Assembly: GCA_018819175.1 (NCBI GenBank)
Contig: JAHJQQ010000002.1
Coordinates: forward strand, 28,600-92,599
From: Gammaproteobacteria bacterium
GTDB lineage: Bacteria; Pseudomonadota; Gammaproteobacteria; Thiohalobacterales; Thiohalobacteraceae
DNA: 64,000 nucleotides
Direction of reading: 5' to 3'
Positions 44,644 to 54,083 of the stretch are shown piece by piece. Position 1 is the stretch's first letter, and every line of letters starts with the position of its first letter. The notes under the pieces are model-generated. The model saw nothing but the letters and a program-made list of their open reading frames with translations, ran no database searches and was not told where the DNA came from. A program made the translations under genes and the position numbers.

Positions 44644-45312
44644 ATGAAACTCAGCTTCAGCCCCTATCCCGGCGCCCATGAGCGTCAACTTATCCGTCGA
44701 GCCAATAACCCGTTATTCCCTAGGGATAAACAGCACGTCCTTCAGGTTGAGATTAATCTTGCTCAACGACACGATGCCGATGAGGCATTGGCCTTCCAGG
44801 AAGATTTCCGTGCACTGGTCCAACGTGCCATTGACCTATCCCCACAAGAAGACAGCGAAGTCATCCTGAAGCTCAAAGAAGATCTGGATCAGGGTTATGA
44901 GCGTTGTTGTGGATTGGCCGGAGATACAGAGCAACTCAAGAGCGCACTGAAAAAATTGCTCGGTATTGTCATGCAGGCCGTCTGGCGTGGCGCCGCCGAT
45001 GATGTGGCCGCTCATAGCAATCTACGTGAAGAGGAAATCGCGCGCGAGACCCACTTCCAGCTTCTAGAGCAACCGTTGATTGCCGATTTGATACGCCCGG
45101 GCTCGCTTATTGAAGCCGATGAATTGGTACCAACGCTTTTAAGCGAATCTGAAGCCGCTGTCACGGCAGCTTTGGGAATCTTCGATACCAATCAGCTAGC
45201 CGAAATCTGCGAGGAAGGCCGCAACTTATTGCAGTCCCTGGATAAATCCAGCGAGTGCGAAATAGCCTTCTCAAGATTGGCGCTACTCGAAAGACATCTG
45301 CAACAGCTATAA
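44644..45312 (+). CDS. hypothetical protein, 222 residues
   Basis: Not recognised. It is a soluble, acidic, mostly helical protein: HERQLIRRANNPLFPRDKQH, ADEALAFQEDFRALVQRAID, LKSALKKLLGIVMQAVWRGA, ALLERHLQQL at the end. The ATG at 44644 is the first in a good coding frame; upstream codons belong to a non-coding stretch. No membrane segments. It is followed after 130 bp by a diguanylate cyclase but spacing is too wide to call an operon. Confidence 0.6.
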   Translation: MKLSFSPYPGAHERQLIRRANNPLFPRDKQHVLQVEINLAQRHDADEALAFQEDFRALVQRAIDLSPQEDSEVILKLKEDLDQGYERCCGLAGDTEQLKSALKKLLGIVMQAVWRGAADDVAAHSNLREEEIARETHFQLLEQPLIADLIRPGSLIEADELVPTLLSESEAAVTAALGIFDTNQLAEICEEGRNLLQSLDKSSECEIAFSRLALLERHLQQL

Positions 45313-45444
45313 CAGACCTGAAAGCGGGTTAAGAAACTGCAATATTGCATGGTTTTGGCATTTGGGCTAACGTGCCTGACTTCAGTCTGGATCCCTGCAT
45401 ATAGGGACATAGAATTCCGATAAGTAGCTGGCAAAATAATCTGC

Positions 45445-46584
45445 ATGGACATATTCAGGCCACGATCTACTTCAATGCAGCGGCGTTTCGGTGATCAGCC
45501 GCAAAGCGCTGAGCGCCGTTCACGTCCGGATCGGCGTTTCCATGCGGAGGGCGCGACACAGCTGCGCTCTCCCGGCTGGCCGGAACAGATGTTTCAGTTT
45601 CTGACACGCTATTTGTTCGTTGTCCTGGGCATACTGTTTTTCAATTTCACCAGCGGCATCGAACCCACCTGGATGACGCTGGCACAACTGAATACCGCCT
45701 ACGCCGTCTATATCATCACCAACAGCGCTTTATTCTGGCATGCAAGTCGTGAGCACATCTCACCAGCACGCTATCGTCTTGCCATGTGGATCGATATTTT
45801 CATTGTGTCCATTTCGGTGCTCAATGACCCCTATCCAATCCCACCATCGCTCCTGGTTTTCATCATGGTCGTGCTGGGCAATGGCATGCGCTATGGCATG
45901 GGACTGTTCCGTGAATCACTCATCGGCTGCTTCTCAGCGGCCATGCTGGTCCTGAGCCTACGCTACGCCTACAGTAACGCCAGTGTTTCACCAGGACTGT
46001 TATTCCTGAATCTGTTTGGCGGCATTATCCTGGTCTATGCCTATATCCTGATGGGACGGATTGAGCACTCGCGCGCCCAACTGGAACACCGCAGTCGCAT
46101 CGACTCCCTTACCGGACTGATGAACCGTCGCAGCCTGTTGGAGACGGCCGATCATCTGTTCGTACAACGACAGCAGCGTCAGGACCAGTTGGTGGTGATG
46201 TTCGCTGATTTGGACAAATTCAAACGCATTAACGACACCCACGGCCATGCAACAGGTGACGAAGTACTGAAGCGCTTCTCTTGCATCCTACGCGACACCA
46301 TTCGGAGTACGGACATCGCTGCCCGCATGGGTGGAGATGAGTTCGTATTGATTCTTTCCGGAACGGGTGTAGATCAAGCGGAAACAGTGGCCCAGCGGAT
46401 ACAGCAGCAGGTTGCCCGGTGCGCCCAGGAGCACGCCTTGGAATACAGTGTCACCATCGGCCTGGGTGAGGCGCCCACCCATGGCGATTCACTGGACGAT
46501 ATCCTGGCCCAGGTTGATCGCGCGCTGTACCACGCCAAGGCGCATGAGGGCTGCGGCGGGATCATGCGCGCCTGCAACGTTTAA
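45445..46584 (+). CDS. diguanylate cyclase with N-terminal membrane domain
   Basis: A 379-residue protein with about six hydrophobic segments (FLTRYLFVVLGILFFNFTSG, then others up to VYAYILMGRI) and a C-terminal GGDEF domain (about 215-375). The catalytic signature is RMGGDEFVLIL, complete, with upstream DLDKFKRINDTHGHATGDEV. It should make cyclic di-GMP from GTP. No clear I-site (RxxD) is seen five residues before GGDEF (the segment is STDIAARMGGDEF). Signal unknown. Confidence 0.92.
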   Translation: MDIFRPRSTSMQRRFGDQPQSAERRSRPDRRFHAEGATQLRSPGWPEQMFQFLTRYLFVVLGILFFNFTSGIEPTWMTLAQLNTAYAVYIITNSALFWHASREHISPARYRLAMWIDIFIVSISVLNDPYPIPPSLLVFIMVVLGNGMRYGMGLFRESLIGCFSAAMLVLSLRYAYSNASVSPGLLFLNLFGGIILVYAYILMGRIEHSRAQLEHRSRIDSLTGLMNRRSLLETADHLFVQRQQRQDQLVVMFADLDKFKRINDTHGHATGDEVLKRFSCILRDTIRSTDIAARMGGDEFVLILSGTGVDQAETVAQRIQQQVARCAQEHALEYSVTIGLGEAPTHGDSLDDILAQVDRALYHAKAHEGCGGIMRACNV

Positions 46585-46599
46585 ATCTCACACTGACAG

Positions 46600-47139
46600 A
46601 TGCCACGTCACAAAGCCACGCGCGAACTCGCCATTCTGCGTCATGCCAAATCCGATTGGGATCAGACCTGCAGTGATTTCGATCGCCCGCTCAATGCGCG
46701 TGGCCGACGCGATGCGGCGAGTATCGGCGCATGGCTGCGGACACAGTCGTTTACACCGGATGTCATTTACAGTTCACCGGCCCAGCGTGCCGCCGAAACC
46801 GCACGTGCAATTGTTACGGGTGCTGGGTTCAGTTCAGAAATAGTGCACTGGGACAAACAACTTTATCTGGCGTCACTCGACATCCTGCTGCAGTTCATCG
46901 CAGATATACCTGCCACACAGCAACATGTCCTGTTGATCGGTCACAACCCTGGTTTGGAAGAATTACTGTTATATCTGGCGGATGATGCCGAAGGCTATGT
47001 CCAGCGCGGAAAACTCCTGACCACGGCCAATTTCGTCCGACTGGCTCTACCAAAAGACTGGGCAGATCTGGCACAGCACTGCGCCAGGATCAGTCAATTC
47101 ATCCGGCCACGCGACCTGCCTACCGACGCCAACAGCTGA
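46600..47139 (+). CDS. sixA: phosphohistidine phosphatase SixA-like
   Basis: A 179-residue histidine-phosphatase-superfamily protein. The catalytic motif is RHAKSDW near residue 14 (RHG-like with Ala), and the second His lies in LLIGHNPGLEEL. DVIYSSPAQRAAETARAI is the family helix. It likely removes phosphate from a phosphohistidine protein, such as a His-containing transfer protein. Starts 15 bases after the diguanylate cyclase, so co-transcription is likely. Its stop abuts the convergent serS stop. Confidence 0.88.
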   Translation: MPRHKATRELAILRHAKSDWDQTCSDFDRPLNARGRRDAASIGAWLRTQSFTPDVIYSSPAQRAAETARAIVTGAGFSSEIVHWDKQLYLASLDILLQFIADIPATQQHVLLIGHNPGLEELLLYLADDAEGYVQRGKLLTTANFVRLALPKDWADLAQHCARISQFIRPRDLPTDANS

Positions 47140-48420
47140 TCAGCCGGCTCTAATGACGTCCACACCACCCATGTAACCACGCAAGGCCTCAGGCACGTTC
47201 ACCGAACCATCGGCCTGCTGATAATTTTCCATTATCGCCACCAGCGTGCGACCGACCGCCAGACCTGATCCATTCAAGGTATGCAACAGTTCGGGCTTGC
47301 CGGTTTCAGGATTACGCCAGCGCGCCTGCATACGCCGCGCCTGGAAATCCTCGAAATTGCTGCAAGACGAAATTTCACGGTATTTCTGCTGCCCAGGTAA
47401 CCAGACTTCCAGGTCATAGGTCTTGGCTGATGAGAAACCCATATCACCCGTACAGAGCGCCATGACGCGATAAGGCAGTCCAAGGTTTTGCAGAATCGTC
47501 TCGGCATGACCGGTCAGCTCCTCCAAGGCCTGATAGGAATCCTGTGGACGCACCGCCTGCACCATCTCGATTTTCTCAAACTGGTGCTGACGGATCATGC
47601 CGCGCGTGTCTTTACCGTAGGAACCCGCTTCGGAACGGAAACAGGGCGTGTGACAGACATATTTGCGGGGCATGTACTCGGCGTCGACGATCACATCGCG
47701 GAGGATATTGGTGACCGGAACTTCCGCGGTAGGTATCAGATAGTAGGTCTGCTCACCTTTGAGGGCGAACAGATCCGCCTCGAATTTCGGCAATTGCCCG
47801 GTTCCACGCAGGCTGTCGGCATTCACCAGATAGGGCACATAGGTTTCCGTATAGCCATGCTTCGCACTGTGCGTATCCAGCATGAATTGAATCAAAGCGC
47901 GGTGCATACGCGCCAGTGACCCGTTCATTACCGCGAAGCGTGTGCCGGTGATCTTGGTGGCCGTCTCGAAATCCAACTGCCCCAGTGCCTCACCGATATC
48001 GACGTGATCCTTGGGCTCGAAATCGAACTGACGCGGCTCGCCCCAGCGCCGCACTTCCACATTCTCGTCCTCGCCCTTACCGTTCGGCACCGAGCTGTGG
48101 GGAATATTCGGAATCGCCATCAACACTGCATCGAAATCTGTCTGTAGCTGATCCAGTTTCAACTTGGCCGTATCGAGTTCCTCACCCAGACCCGCCACCT
48201 GCTCCAGTAAGGGCGCGACATCTTCTCCCTTGGCCTTGGCCTGGCCAATGGCCTTGGAACGGCTGTTGCGTTCAGCCTGCAATTCCTGGGTGTGCACTTG
48301 TATGATCTTGCGCTCCTCCTCGAGCGCCTGAATGCGCGCGACATCCAGCGTATAACCACGGCGTGCGAGTTCAGCCGCGACCTGTGCAAGTTCCGTGCGT
48401 AAGCGTTTTGGGTCCAGCAT
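47140..48420 (-). CDS. serS: seryl-tRNA synthetase
   Basis: The 426-residue class II synthetase charging tRNA-Ser (one gene for which is at 3236-3323). The N-terminal coiled-coil (residues 1-100) is followed by the catalytic core with motif 2 in CFRSEAGSYGKDTRGMIRQH and motif 3 in LNGSGLAVGRTLVAIMENYQ. Full length. Neighbours crcB, rarA, lolA and ftsK lie upstream on the same strand, a typical gammaproteobacterial order. Confidence 0.98.
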   Translation of the reverse strand: MLDPKRLRTELAQVAAELARRGYTLDVARIQALEEERKIIQVHTQELQAERNSRSKAIGQAKAKGEDVAPLLEQVAGLGEELDTAKLKLDQLQTDFDAVLMAIPNIPHSSVPNGKGEDENVEVRRWGEPRQFDFEPKDHVDIGEALGQLDFETATKITGTRFAVMNGSLARMHRALIQFMLDTHSAKHGYTETYVPYLVNADSLRGTGQLPKFEADLFALKGEQTYYLIPTAEVPVTNILRDVIVDAEYMPRKYVCHTPCFRSEAGSYGKDTRGMIRQHQFEKIEMVQAVRPQDSYQALEELTGHAETILQNLGLPYRVMALCTGDMGFSSAKTYDLEVWLPGQQKYREISSCSNFEDFQARRMQARWRNPETGKPELLHTLNGSGLAVGRTLVAIMENYQQADGSVNVPEALRGYMGGVDVIRAG

Positions 48421-48457
48421 GTCAGTATTCCAATCTGATTAATGAATTCATTGTTAT

Positions 48458-48602
48458 GGAACCGCAAAGGCGCTAAGGCGCAAAGAAAAACGATTTATCG
48501 TTAATGCTTTACAAAATGTATGCTTCAGAATCAACCAAAAGTGGTAATAGTCTTTTCCAGATTCACTAAGTATTCTTTGCGCCTTGGCGCCTTTGCGGTT
48601 CA
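48458..48602. repeat. inverted-repeat element between serS and DUF190 gene
   Basis: A 29-base arm (48459-48487, beginning GAACCGCAAAGGCGC) reappears inverted at 48573-48601 (ending GCCTTTGCGGTTC) with 28 of 29 positions matching. About 85 bp of AT-rich sequence separates them. No coding. Size and layout fit a small non-autonomous element; the GCAAAGGCGC-type repeat is common in bacterial genomes. Confidence 0.75.
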
Positions 48603-48612
48603 AAAAGAATAT

Positions 48613-48915
48613 TTAAACTTCCAACTGCGCCGTCCAGCTCAGTATATGCCCCGGCGGCAACATATCACGCAGATGATCAATAATCGTCTCGACCCGATCC
48701 GGTGCATCAAAAAACTCGATGACAATGGGCAGGTCCAATGCGCTGTCGATAAGCTGCGCCGAATGCAGATGACCGGATTGTCCGAAACCGCTGATGCCGC
48801 GGAACACTGTCACTCCGCGCACTTTCTCGACATCATGCAACTGCGCCAGCAGGCGCTGATACTTGTCGTGCTCGGTCAGATATAGGCGTACGCAACGCAC
48901 CTCGATCCTGCTCAT
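48613..48915 (-). CDS. DUF190 family protein (CrcB-linked)
   Basis: A 100-residue cytoplasmic protein of the DUF190 family: RCVRLYLTEHDKYQRLLAQL, then VRGVTVFRGISGFGQSG and LPIVIEFFDAPDRVETIIDH. The fold resembles PII-like ferredoxin domains. These genes regularly sit next to crcB. Overlap of 4 bases with crcB suggests translational coupling, and a linked role in fluoride or small-ion handling. Confidence 0.88.
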   Translation of the reverse strand: MSRIEVRCVRLYLTEHDKYQRLLAQLHDVEKVRGVTVFRGISGFGQSGHLHSAQLIDSALDLPIVIEFFDAPDRVETIIDHLRDMLPPGHILSWTAQLEV

Positions 48916-49286
48916 AACTGCCTCCCGATCACTACGCCTACTGCTGCGGCCCCAATGCAGAGACTCGCGCTCAACAGCACATTGGCCATCGCCTTTACGC
49001 CCTCCCCTGCCTCAATCAGATTGACTGTCTCGATTGAGAACGTCGAGAAGGTGGTGAAGGCCCCCAACAAGCCGACCAGCAGGAACGCGCGCCAGGGTAG
49101 TCCACCGTCAAAGCGTTCCAACAGCAACACGTAAAGAAAGCCCATCACTAGACTGCCACTGACATTGATGATCAGCGTCCCATAGGGGAAATCCCGACCC
49201 AGCCAGGCGGCCACGCCATTCGCGGTCCAAAAACGCAACAGCGCCCCGAGGGCACCGCCGGCGGCAATGGCGAGTAGCTGATTCAC
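48912..49286 (-). CDS. crcB: fluoride channel CrcB/Fluc
   Basis: A 124-residue four-TM protein of the Fluc family. Conserved features include GGALGALLRFWTANGVAAWL, FPYGTLIINVSGSLVMGFL and LLVGLLGAFTTFSTFSIETV. Dual-topology dimers export fluoride. No fluoride riboswitch is recognisable before it. The ATG at 49286 is preceded by AGTGAATCAG rather than a strong Shine-Dalgarno, so translation may rely on transcription from an upstream promoter. Confidence 0.92.
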   Translation of the reverse strand: MNQLLAIAAGGALGALLRFWTANGVAAWLGRDFPYGTLIINVSGSLVMGFLYVLLLERFDGGLPWRAFLLVGLLGAFTTFSTFSIETVNLIEAGEGVKAMANVLLSASLCIGAAAVGVVIGRQL

Positions 49287-49423
49287 TGAAACCTGCGGCA
49301 GTTCGAACTCATAGGGAGCAATGGTACAACAGCCTGATGTCCATTGGGCATGTGTGAGCTCTGATTTAGATACCGTGGATTCGGCGGGTAGACACAGGCA
49401 TTCGGCGCATGACGACCTTCGGT

Positions 49424-49528
49424 CTAGCCCGGATTTCTCAGTGGCTAACCTAGCGAGAGTGCCGAGGTGCCGGAAGATGCCAGCAGATCGGCGACCGCAG
49501 TAGATAGCCGGTGAGAAATGCGGGCTAG
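49424..49528. repeat. inverted-repeat element between crcB and rarA
   Basis: CTAGCCCGGATTTCTCA (49424-49440) and its near-complement TGAGAAATGCGGGCTAG (49512-49528) match at 16 of 17 positions, 71 bases apart. GC-rich interior with further partial pairing. A small repeat/MITE-like element in a 248-bp gap with no gene. Confidence 0.65.
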
Positions 49529-49534
49529 TGCGCC

Positions 49535-50908
49535 CTACGACGATTTCTTGCCTGCCTTGCGGTCCAGCTCGCGCAGATGCGCAAGCTTTTCGGCAATCTT
49601 GATCTCCAGGCCGCGTGGCACTGGCTGGTAATACTGCCGTTCCGGCATCTCCTCCGGAAAGTAACGCTCGCCGGCCGCATAGCCCTCCGGTTCGTCATGG
49701 GCATAGCGGTAACGATCACCGTAGCCCAGTTCCTTCATCAGCTTGGTCGGTGCATTGCGCAGATGCAGCGGCACGTCCAGCGAACCGTATGCCTGGGCAT
49801 CGCTGCGCGCCTGCTTATAGGCGGTATACACGGCATTGCTCTTGGGCGCACAGGCGAGATACAGCACGCATTGCGCCAAGGCAAGTTCACCCTCCGGACT
49901 GCCCAGACGCTCCTGCACATCCCAGGCACTCATGGTCAACGCCAAGGCACGCGGATCGGCATTGCCGATATCCTCACTGGCCATGCGCACAATACGTCGC
50001 GCCAGATACAGTGGATCACAACCCCCGTCGAGCATGCGGGTCAGCCAGTACAGCGCCGCATCCGGATCGGAACCGCGCACTGATTTATGCAACGCGGAAA
50101 TCTGATCGTAGAAGGCCTCGCCGCCTTTATCGAAACGGCGCACACCGCCGACTATGACCTCGTTGATGACCGATTCCGGTATCGTTTCACCGCCCTGTTC
50201 ATCGGGCTCGGCCAGATCGGCGGCGATCTCTAGCAGATTCAATAGGCGGCGCGCATCGCCGTCGGCAGCCTGCACCAGGCGCTGTCGCGGATCGTCGGCG
50301 AGTTGCAGATGTCTTGTACCCAGGCCGCGCTGAGGATCGTCCAATGCATGTTCAAGCAACTGCAGCAGATCATGCTCCTCAAGCCGTTTGAGTACATAAG
50401 TACGGGCACGCGACAACAATGCGTTGTTGAGTTCGAATGAGGGATTCTCAGTGGTCGCACCTACGAACAGCAGGGTGCCATCCTCAATATGCGGCAGAAA
50501 TGCGTCCTGCTGCGCCTTGTTGAAGCGGTGCACCTCGTCGACGAACAGGATGGTCTGGCGCCCATAGGCATCGCGCAAGGTGTGTGCCTGGTCGACCGCC
50601 GCGCGGATATCCTTCACACCAGCGAGCACGGCGGACAGCGTCACAAACTCTGCGCCGGCAGTATGTGCCAGCAGACGCGCAAGTGTGGTTTTGCCAGTGC
50701 CGGGCGGCCCCCACAACACCATGGAATGCAAGCGGCCATTCTCGATGGCCAGCCGCAAGGGTTTACCGGTGCTGAGCAGATGTTGCTGGCCGACGAATTC
50801 GTCCAGCGTCTGCGGCCGCAGTCGGTCGGCGAGAGGACGGTAGGGATCGGCGGCGGCTGTGGGCATGGCGGGAATTAAACGCGCTGCAGGCTCATGGATA
50901 GAAACCAT
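49535..50908 (-). CDS. rarA: replication-associated recombination protein A
   Basis: A 457-residue AAA+ ATPase (RarA/MgsA/WRNIP1 family). Walker A: LWGPPGTGKTTLARLLA; Walker B: ILFVDEVHRFNKAQQDAF; sensor in GATTENPSFELNNALLSR. It acts at stalled forks. Family proteins start near MPTAAADPY (50866), so the first 14 residues of the longer reading may be untranslated. It follows lolA in the usual order, starting 15 bases after its stop. Confidence 0.95.
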   Translation of the reverse strand: MVSIHEPAARLIPAMPTAAADPYRPLADRLRPQTLDEFVGQQHLLSTGKPLRLAIENGRLHSMVLWGPPGTGKTTLARLLAHTAGAEFVTLSAVLAGVKDIRAAVDQAHTLRDAYGRQTILFVDEVHRFNKAQQDAFLPHIEDGTLLFVGATTENPSFELNNALLSRARTYVLKRLEEHDLLQLLEHALDDPQRGLGTRHLQLADDPRQRLVQAADGDARRLLNLLEIAADLAEPDEQGGETIPESVINEVIVGGVRRFDKGGEAFYDQISALHKSVRGSDPDAALYWLTRMLDGGCDPLYLARRIVRMASEDIGNADPRALALTMSAWDVQERLGSPEGELALAQCVLYLACAPKSNAVYTAYKQARSDAQAYGSLDVPLHLRNAPTKLMKELGYGDRYRYAHDEPEGYAAGERYFPEEMPERQYYQPVPRGLEIKIAEKLAHLRELDRKAGKKSS

Positions 50909-50923
50909 TTAGCGATATCCGCA

Positions 50924-51592
50924 TCAGGGCGCATCGCCGATGACATCCACGCCCTTCGGCGGCACGAACCGGAATATCTGCGCCGACACCGGGCCATTGA
51001 CCTGCAGATCATTGAAGCGGAACTGGGTCAGCTGATCAAAGCCATCGACCAATTCCATCGCGACCAGCTGATCATTCAGGAAACCCAGCCGTATTTGATT
51101 GAACTGCGTGTCCTGGGCATGTGGCGTCAGTTCAAACCATTCCTCATCGTCGCGCATAGGCAGCGGTGCAACCTTGAACAAGGTACGCGGCTGTTCTTTA
51201 GCGCTCAGTAGCAACGCCGGGGTACCTGCCAAGGCATCCTGCTGAGGTTTGACCGTGGCTTGTTCGAGATCAACGTCATAGGTCCAGAGTTTCTGTCCAT
51301 CGCCCAGTACCAGCTGCTTATAGGGCGTATCGTAATCCCAGCGGAATCTCCCCGGACGCTGAATGGACAAACGACCATTCGCAGTCTGAGTAACCTTACC
51401 CTGCGCATCGCTGATGGTTTGCTCGAAGCTCGCGGTAAGATTATCCAGGTCACGGAAGAATCGGTCCAGAGACGTGCTGGTGGGTTCGGCAGACAAAACT
51501 GTTCCTGCCATTACGCAAAGTGACAGTAGCGCGATGAACTTGCCTAGCAAGGTCGTTGCCTGATGTGTGCTCGACATTTTAGATGTATCCAT
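50924..51592 (-). CDS. lolA: outer-membrane lipoprotein carrier protein LolA
   Basis: A 222-residue periplasmic chaperone. The signal peptide (LLGKFIALLSLCVMAGTVLSA, about 15-35) is followed by the LolA beta-sheet: TASFEQTISDAQGK, GRLSIQRPGRFRWDYDTPYK and KLWTYDVDLEQATVKP. It carries lipoproteins from LolCDE to LolB. ATG 51577 (MSSTHQ) is an alternative start five residues in. It sits between ftsK and rarA. Confidence 0.94.
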   Translation of the reverse strand: MDTSKMSSTHQATTLLGKFIALLSLCVMAGTVLSAEPTSTSLDRFFRDLDNLTASFEQTISDAQGKVTQTANGRLSIQRPGRFRWDYDTPYKQLVLGDGQKLWTYDVDLEQATVKPQQDALAGTPALLLSAKEQPRTLFKVAPLPMRDDEEWFELTPHAQDTQFNQIRLGFLNDQLVAMELVDGFDQLTQFRFNDLQVNGPVSAQIFRFVPPKGVDVIGDAP

Positions 51593-51692
51593 TTCTCTGA
51601 ACGGCCATGGCCAACATTAAGGCAGCCTCCCTGAACGTAAACTGAATTGATGCTTGCCATGCACGGCGCTTTGACATTCTCCCATCAGCAGC

Positions 51693-54005
51693 TCAATCCT
51701 TTGGCGGCGGTGGCGCCAATACCTCGCGACTGCCGTTGGATTGCAGCGGCCCGACGATACCCGCATTTTCCATTGTCTCGATCATGCGCGCGGCGCGGTT
51801 GTAACCGATCTTCAAGCGCCGCTGAACTCCCGAAATTGAGGCGCGCCGCGATTCGGTGACGATACGCACGGCCTGGTCATACAGCTCATCAGATTCACTG
51901 TCCGAACCGCCCCCACCCATTTCCGTGAAGCCATCGCCCGCGGACGAATCGCCCTGCAGGATTTCATCAAGATAATCCGGCTCGGAATTGCCTTTGAGAT
52001 GATTGACGACGCGATGCACTTCCTGATCCGAGACAAAGGCGCCATGAATTCGAGTCGGCACACCGGTACCCGGCGCGAGATACAGCATATCGCCATGACC
52101 CAGCAGCGACTCCGCGCCCATCTGATCAAGGATGGTGCGTGAATCGATCTTGCTCGATACCTGGAAGGCTATGCGCGTCGGAATGTTCGCCTTGATCAGG
52201 CCGGTGATCACATCCACCGAGGGTCGCTGGGTCGCAAGGATCAGATGAATGCCCGAGGCGCGCGCCTTTTGCGCGAGGCGTGCGATCAGCTCTTCGACCT
52301 TCTTGCCGACCACCATCATCATGTCGGCCAGTTCGTCGATCAACACCACGATATAAGGCAAATGTTGCAGCGGCGGTGCCGGCTGAGTGGGATCGAGTTG
52401 CTCCTCCGGCTTGTAGAGCGGGTCGGGAATCGGTTCGCCTTTGTCTTCGGCCTCTTTCACCTTGCGGTTATAACTGGCGATATTGCGCACGCCCAGCGCG
52501 GCCATGAGTTTGTAACGGCGCTCCATCTCGCCGACACACCAACGCAGTGCATTGGCGGCATCCTTCATGTCGGTAACCACCGGTGTGAGCAGGTGCGGAA
52601 TGCCCTCGTAGATCGACAGCTCCAGCATTTTCGGATCGATCATGATCAACCGCACATCGGTCGGCAGAGTCTTGTACAACAGGCTCAGAATCATCGCATT
52701 GACGGCCACGGATTTACCCGAACCCGTGGTACCGGCGACCAGCAGATGCGGCATGCGGCCCAGATCCACTACCGTCGGGTGTCCGGCGATATCTTTACCC
52801 AATGCCAGGGTCAGCGGCGAACCCGCCTCTTCATAGTCAGGTGATTTGATAATCTCAGACAGTGAAACGATTTCACGCTTCTCGTTGGGAATTTCCAGAC
52901 CGACCACCGACTTGCCCGGGATCACCTCCACCACGCGCACACTGATCGCCGACAGCGCCCGCGCAAGATCCTTGGCGAGATTACTGATCTGACTGACCTT
53001 CACGCCGGAGCCGGGTTGCATCTCGAAACGTGTGATAACCGGACCTGGGCTGACCGCAACGACCTCGACCTCTACACCGAAGTCGGCCAGCTTCATCTCC
53101 ACCAGCCGCGACATGGCCTCCAGCGCAGACTCGGAATAGCCGCCTTCGCTGGGCCGAGGAGGATCTAATAAAGCCAGCGGCGGCAGTTCCGAGTCCGAGG
53201 GCGCATCAAACAGCTTGACCTGACGCTCCTTCTCTTCACGCTGACTGACCTCAACCCGCTTGATGATCGGTTCGATGCGCGGTGGCGGGCGGTTTTCGAT
53301 CTTCTTCTTTTCTTCCTGTACCACTTCCTGTCGTTCCAGGCGCACTTTACGACTGGCCAGATAGTCCTGCAGCTGGTCAAAGCGTTCACGCGCCCAGACC
53401 ATGAAACGCAATGTCCAGCGCCCGGTGCGGTCCATCAGGCTCAGCCAGGACAGACCGGTAAACAGGGTCACTCCGGCCAGAAACAACGCCAACAGGAACA
53501 GCGTTGCACCAACTGTATTGAATGAGCCACTGAAGCCACCGGCGAGTTTTTCGCCCAGAATGCCGCCTGCGGAGGCCAACGGCAGCACACCCTGTGAAAG
53601 CGTGAAATACAGGGCGGCGAGCGCACAGCCCGAACCCACCGTGCAGAGGAAACCCAACCAACGCAGCCCCAAGGTCTTGTAGTCGATATCCCCGTCCGAG
53701 GTGCGGCCGCGAAACACCAACCAGCCGCTATAACCCACCATGACCGGGAACAGGTAGGCGAGGTAACCGATCAGATACAGGAAGACGTCCGCGAACCAGG
53801 CGCCGACCCGACCACCGACATTCTGCACATCGGCATAGGAGCCGGTATGCGACCAGCCGGGGTCGTTGTAGTGGTAGCTCATCAGCGAGACCAGCAGAAA
53901 CACTGCCAGCGCCGAGAGGACGATCAACGCGCCTTCGCGCACGCCACGGCTGACATGGTGCGTGAGCGGGGCCGCACTGAGGTTTTTCTTGCGTGCTTGT
54001 GCCAA
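51693..54005 (-). CDS. ftsK: DNA translocase FtsK
   Basis: A 770-residue FtsK. Four to five TM segments fill the N-terminal 200 residues, a charged linker follows (about 215-270), then the motor domain with Walker A LLVAGTTGSGKSVAVNAM and Walker B LPYIVVLIDELADMMMVVG. The C-terminal gamma winged helix (YDQAVRIVTESRRASISGVQ; IGYNRAARMIETMEN) recognises KOPS sites. It coordinates chromosome dimer resolution at the septum. The linker is short compared with E. coli FtsK. Confidence 0.97.
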   Translation of the reverse strand: MAQARKKNLSAAPLTHHVSRGVREGALIVLSALAVFLLVSLMSYHYNDPGWSHTGSYADVQNVGGRVGAWFADVFLYLIGYLAYLFPVMVGYSGWLVFRGRTSDGDIDYKTLGLRWLGFLCTVGSGCALAALYFTLSQGVLPLASAGGILGEKLAGGFSGSFNTVGATLFLLALFLAGVTLFTGLSWLSLMDRTGRWTLRFMVWARERFDQLQDYLASRKVRLERQEVVQEEKKKIENRPPPRIEPIIKRVEVSQREEKERQVKLFDAPSDSELPPLALLDPPRPSEGGYSESALEAMSRLVEMKLADFGVEVEVVAVSPGPVITRFEMQPGSGVKVSQISNLAKDLARALSAISVRVVEVIPGKSVVGLEIPNEKREIVSLSEIIKSPDYEEAGSPLTLALGKDIAGHPTVVDLGRMPHLLVAGTTGSGKSVAVNAMILSLLYKTLPTDVRLIMIDPKMLELSIYEGIPHLLTPVVTDMKDAANALRWCVGEMERRYKLMAALGVRNIASYNRKVKEAEDKGEPIPDPLYKPEEQLDPTQPAPPLQHLPYIVVLIDELADMMMVVGKKVEELIARLAQKARASGIHLILATQRPSVDVITGLIKANIPTRIAFQVSSKIDSRTILDQMGAESLLGHGDMLYLAPGTGVPTRIHGAFVSDQEVHRVVNHLKGNSEPDYLDEILQGDSSAGDGFTEMGGGGSDSESDELYDQAVRIVTESRRASISGVQRRLKIGYNRAARMIETMENAGIVGPLQSNGSREVLAPPPPKD

Positions 54006-54083
54006 GTGAAGACTCTAAGTAATGAAATTATTCACGGGATTGTATGTTCGATACCGTTTCAAGACCACCCGCACACGAGCTCA

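Noticed and set aside
49287..49423. Fluoride riboswitch before crcB
   Set aside because: The conserved crcB-motif core sequences are not visible on the coding strand upstream of the start.
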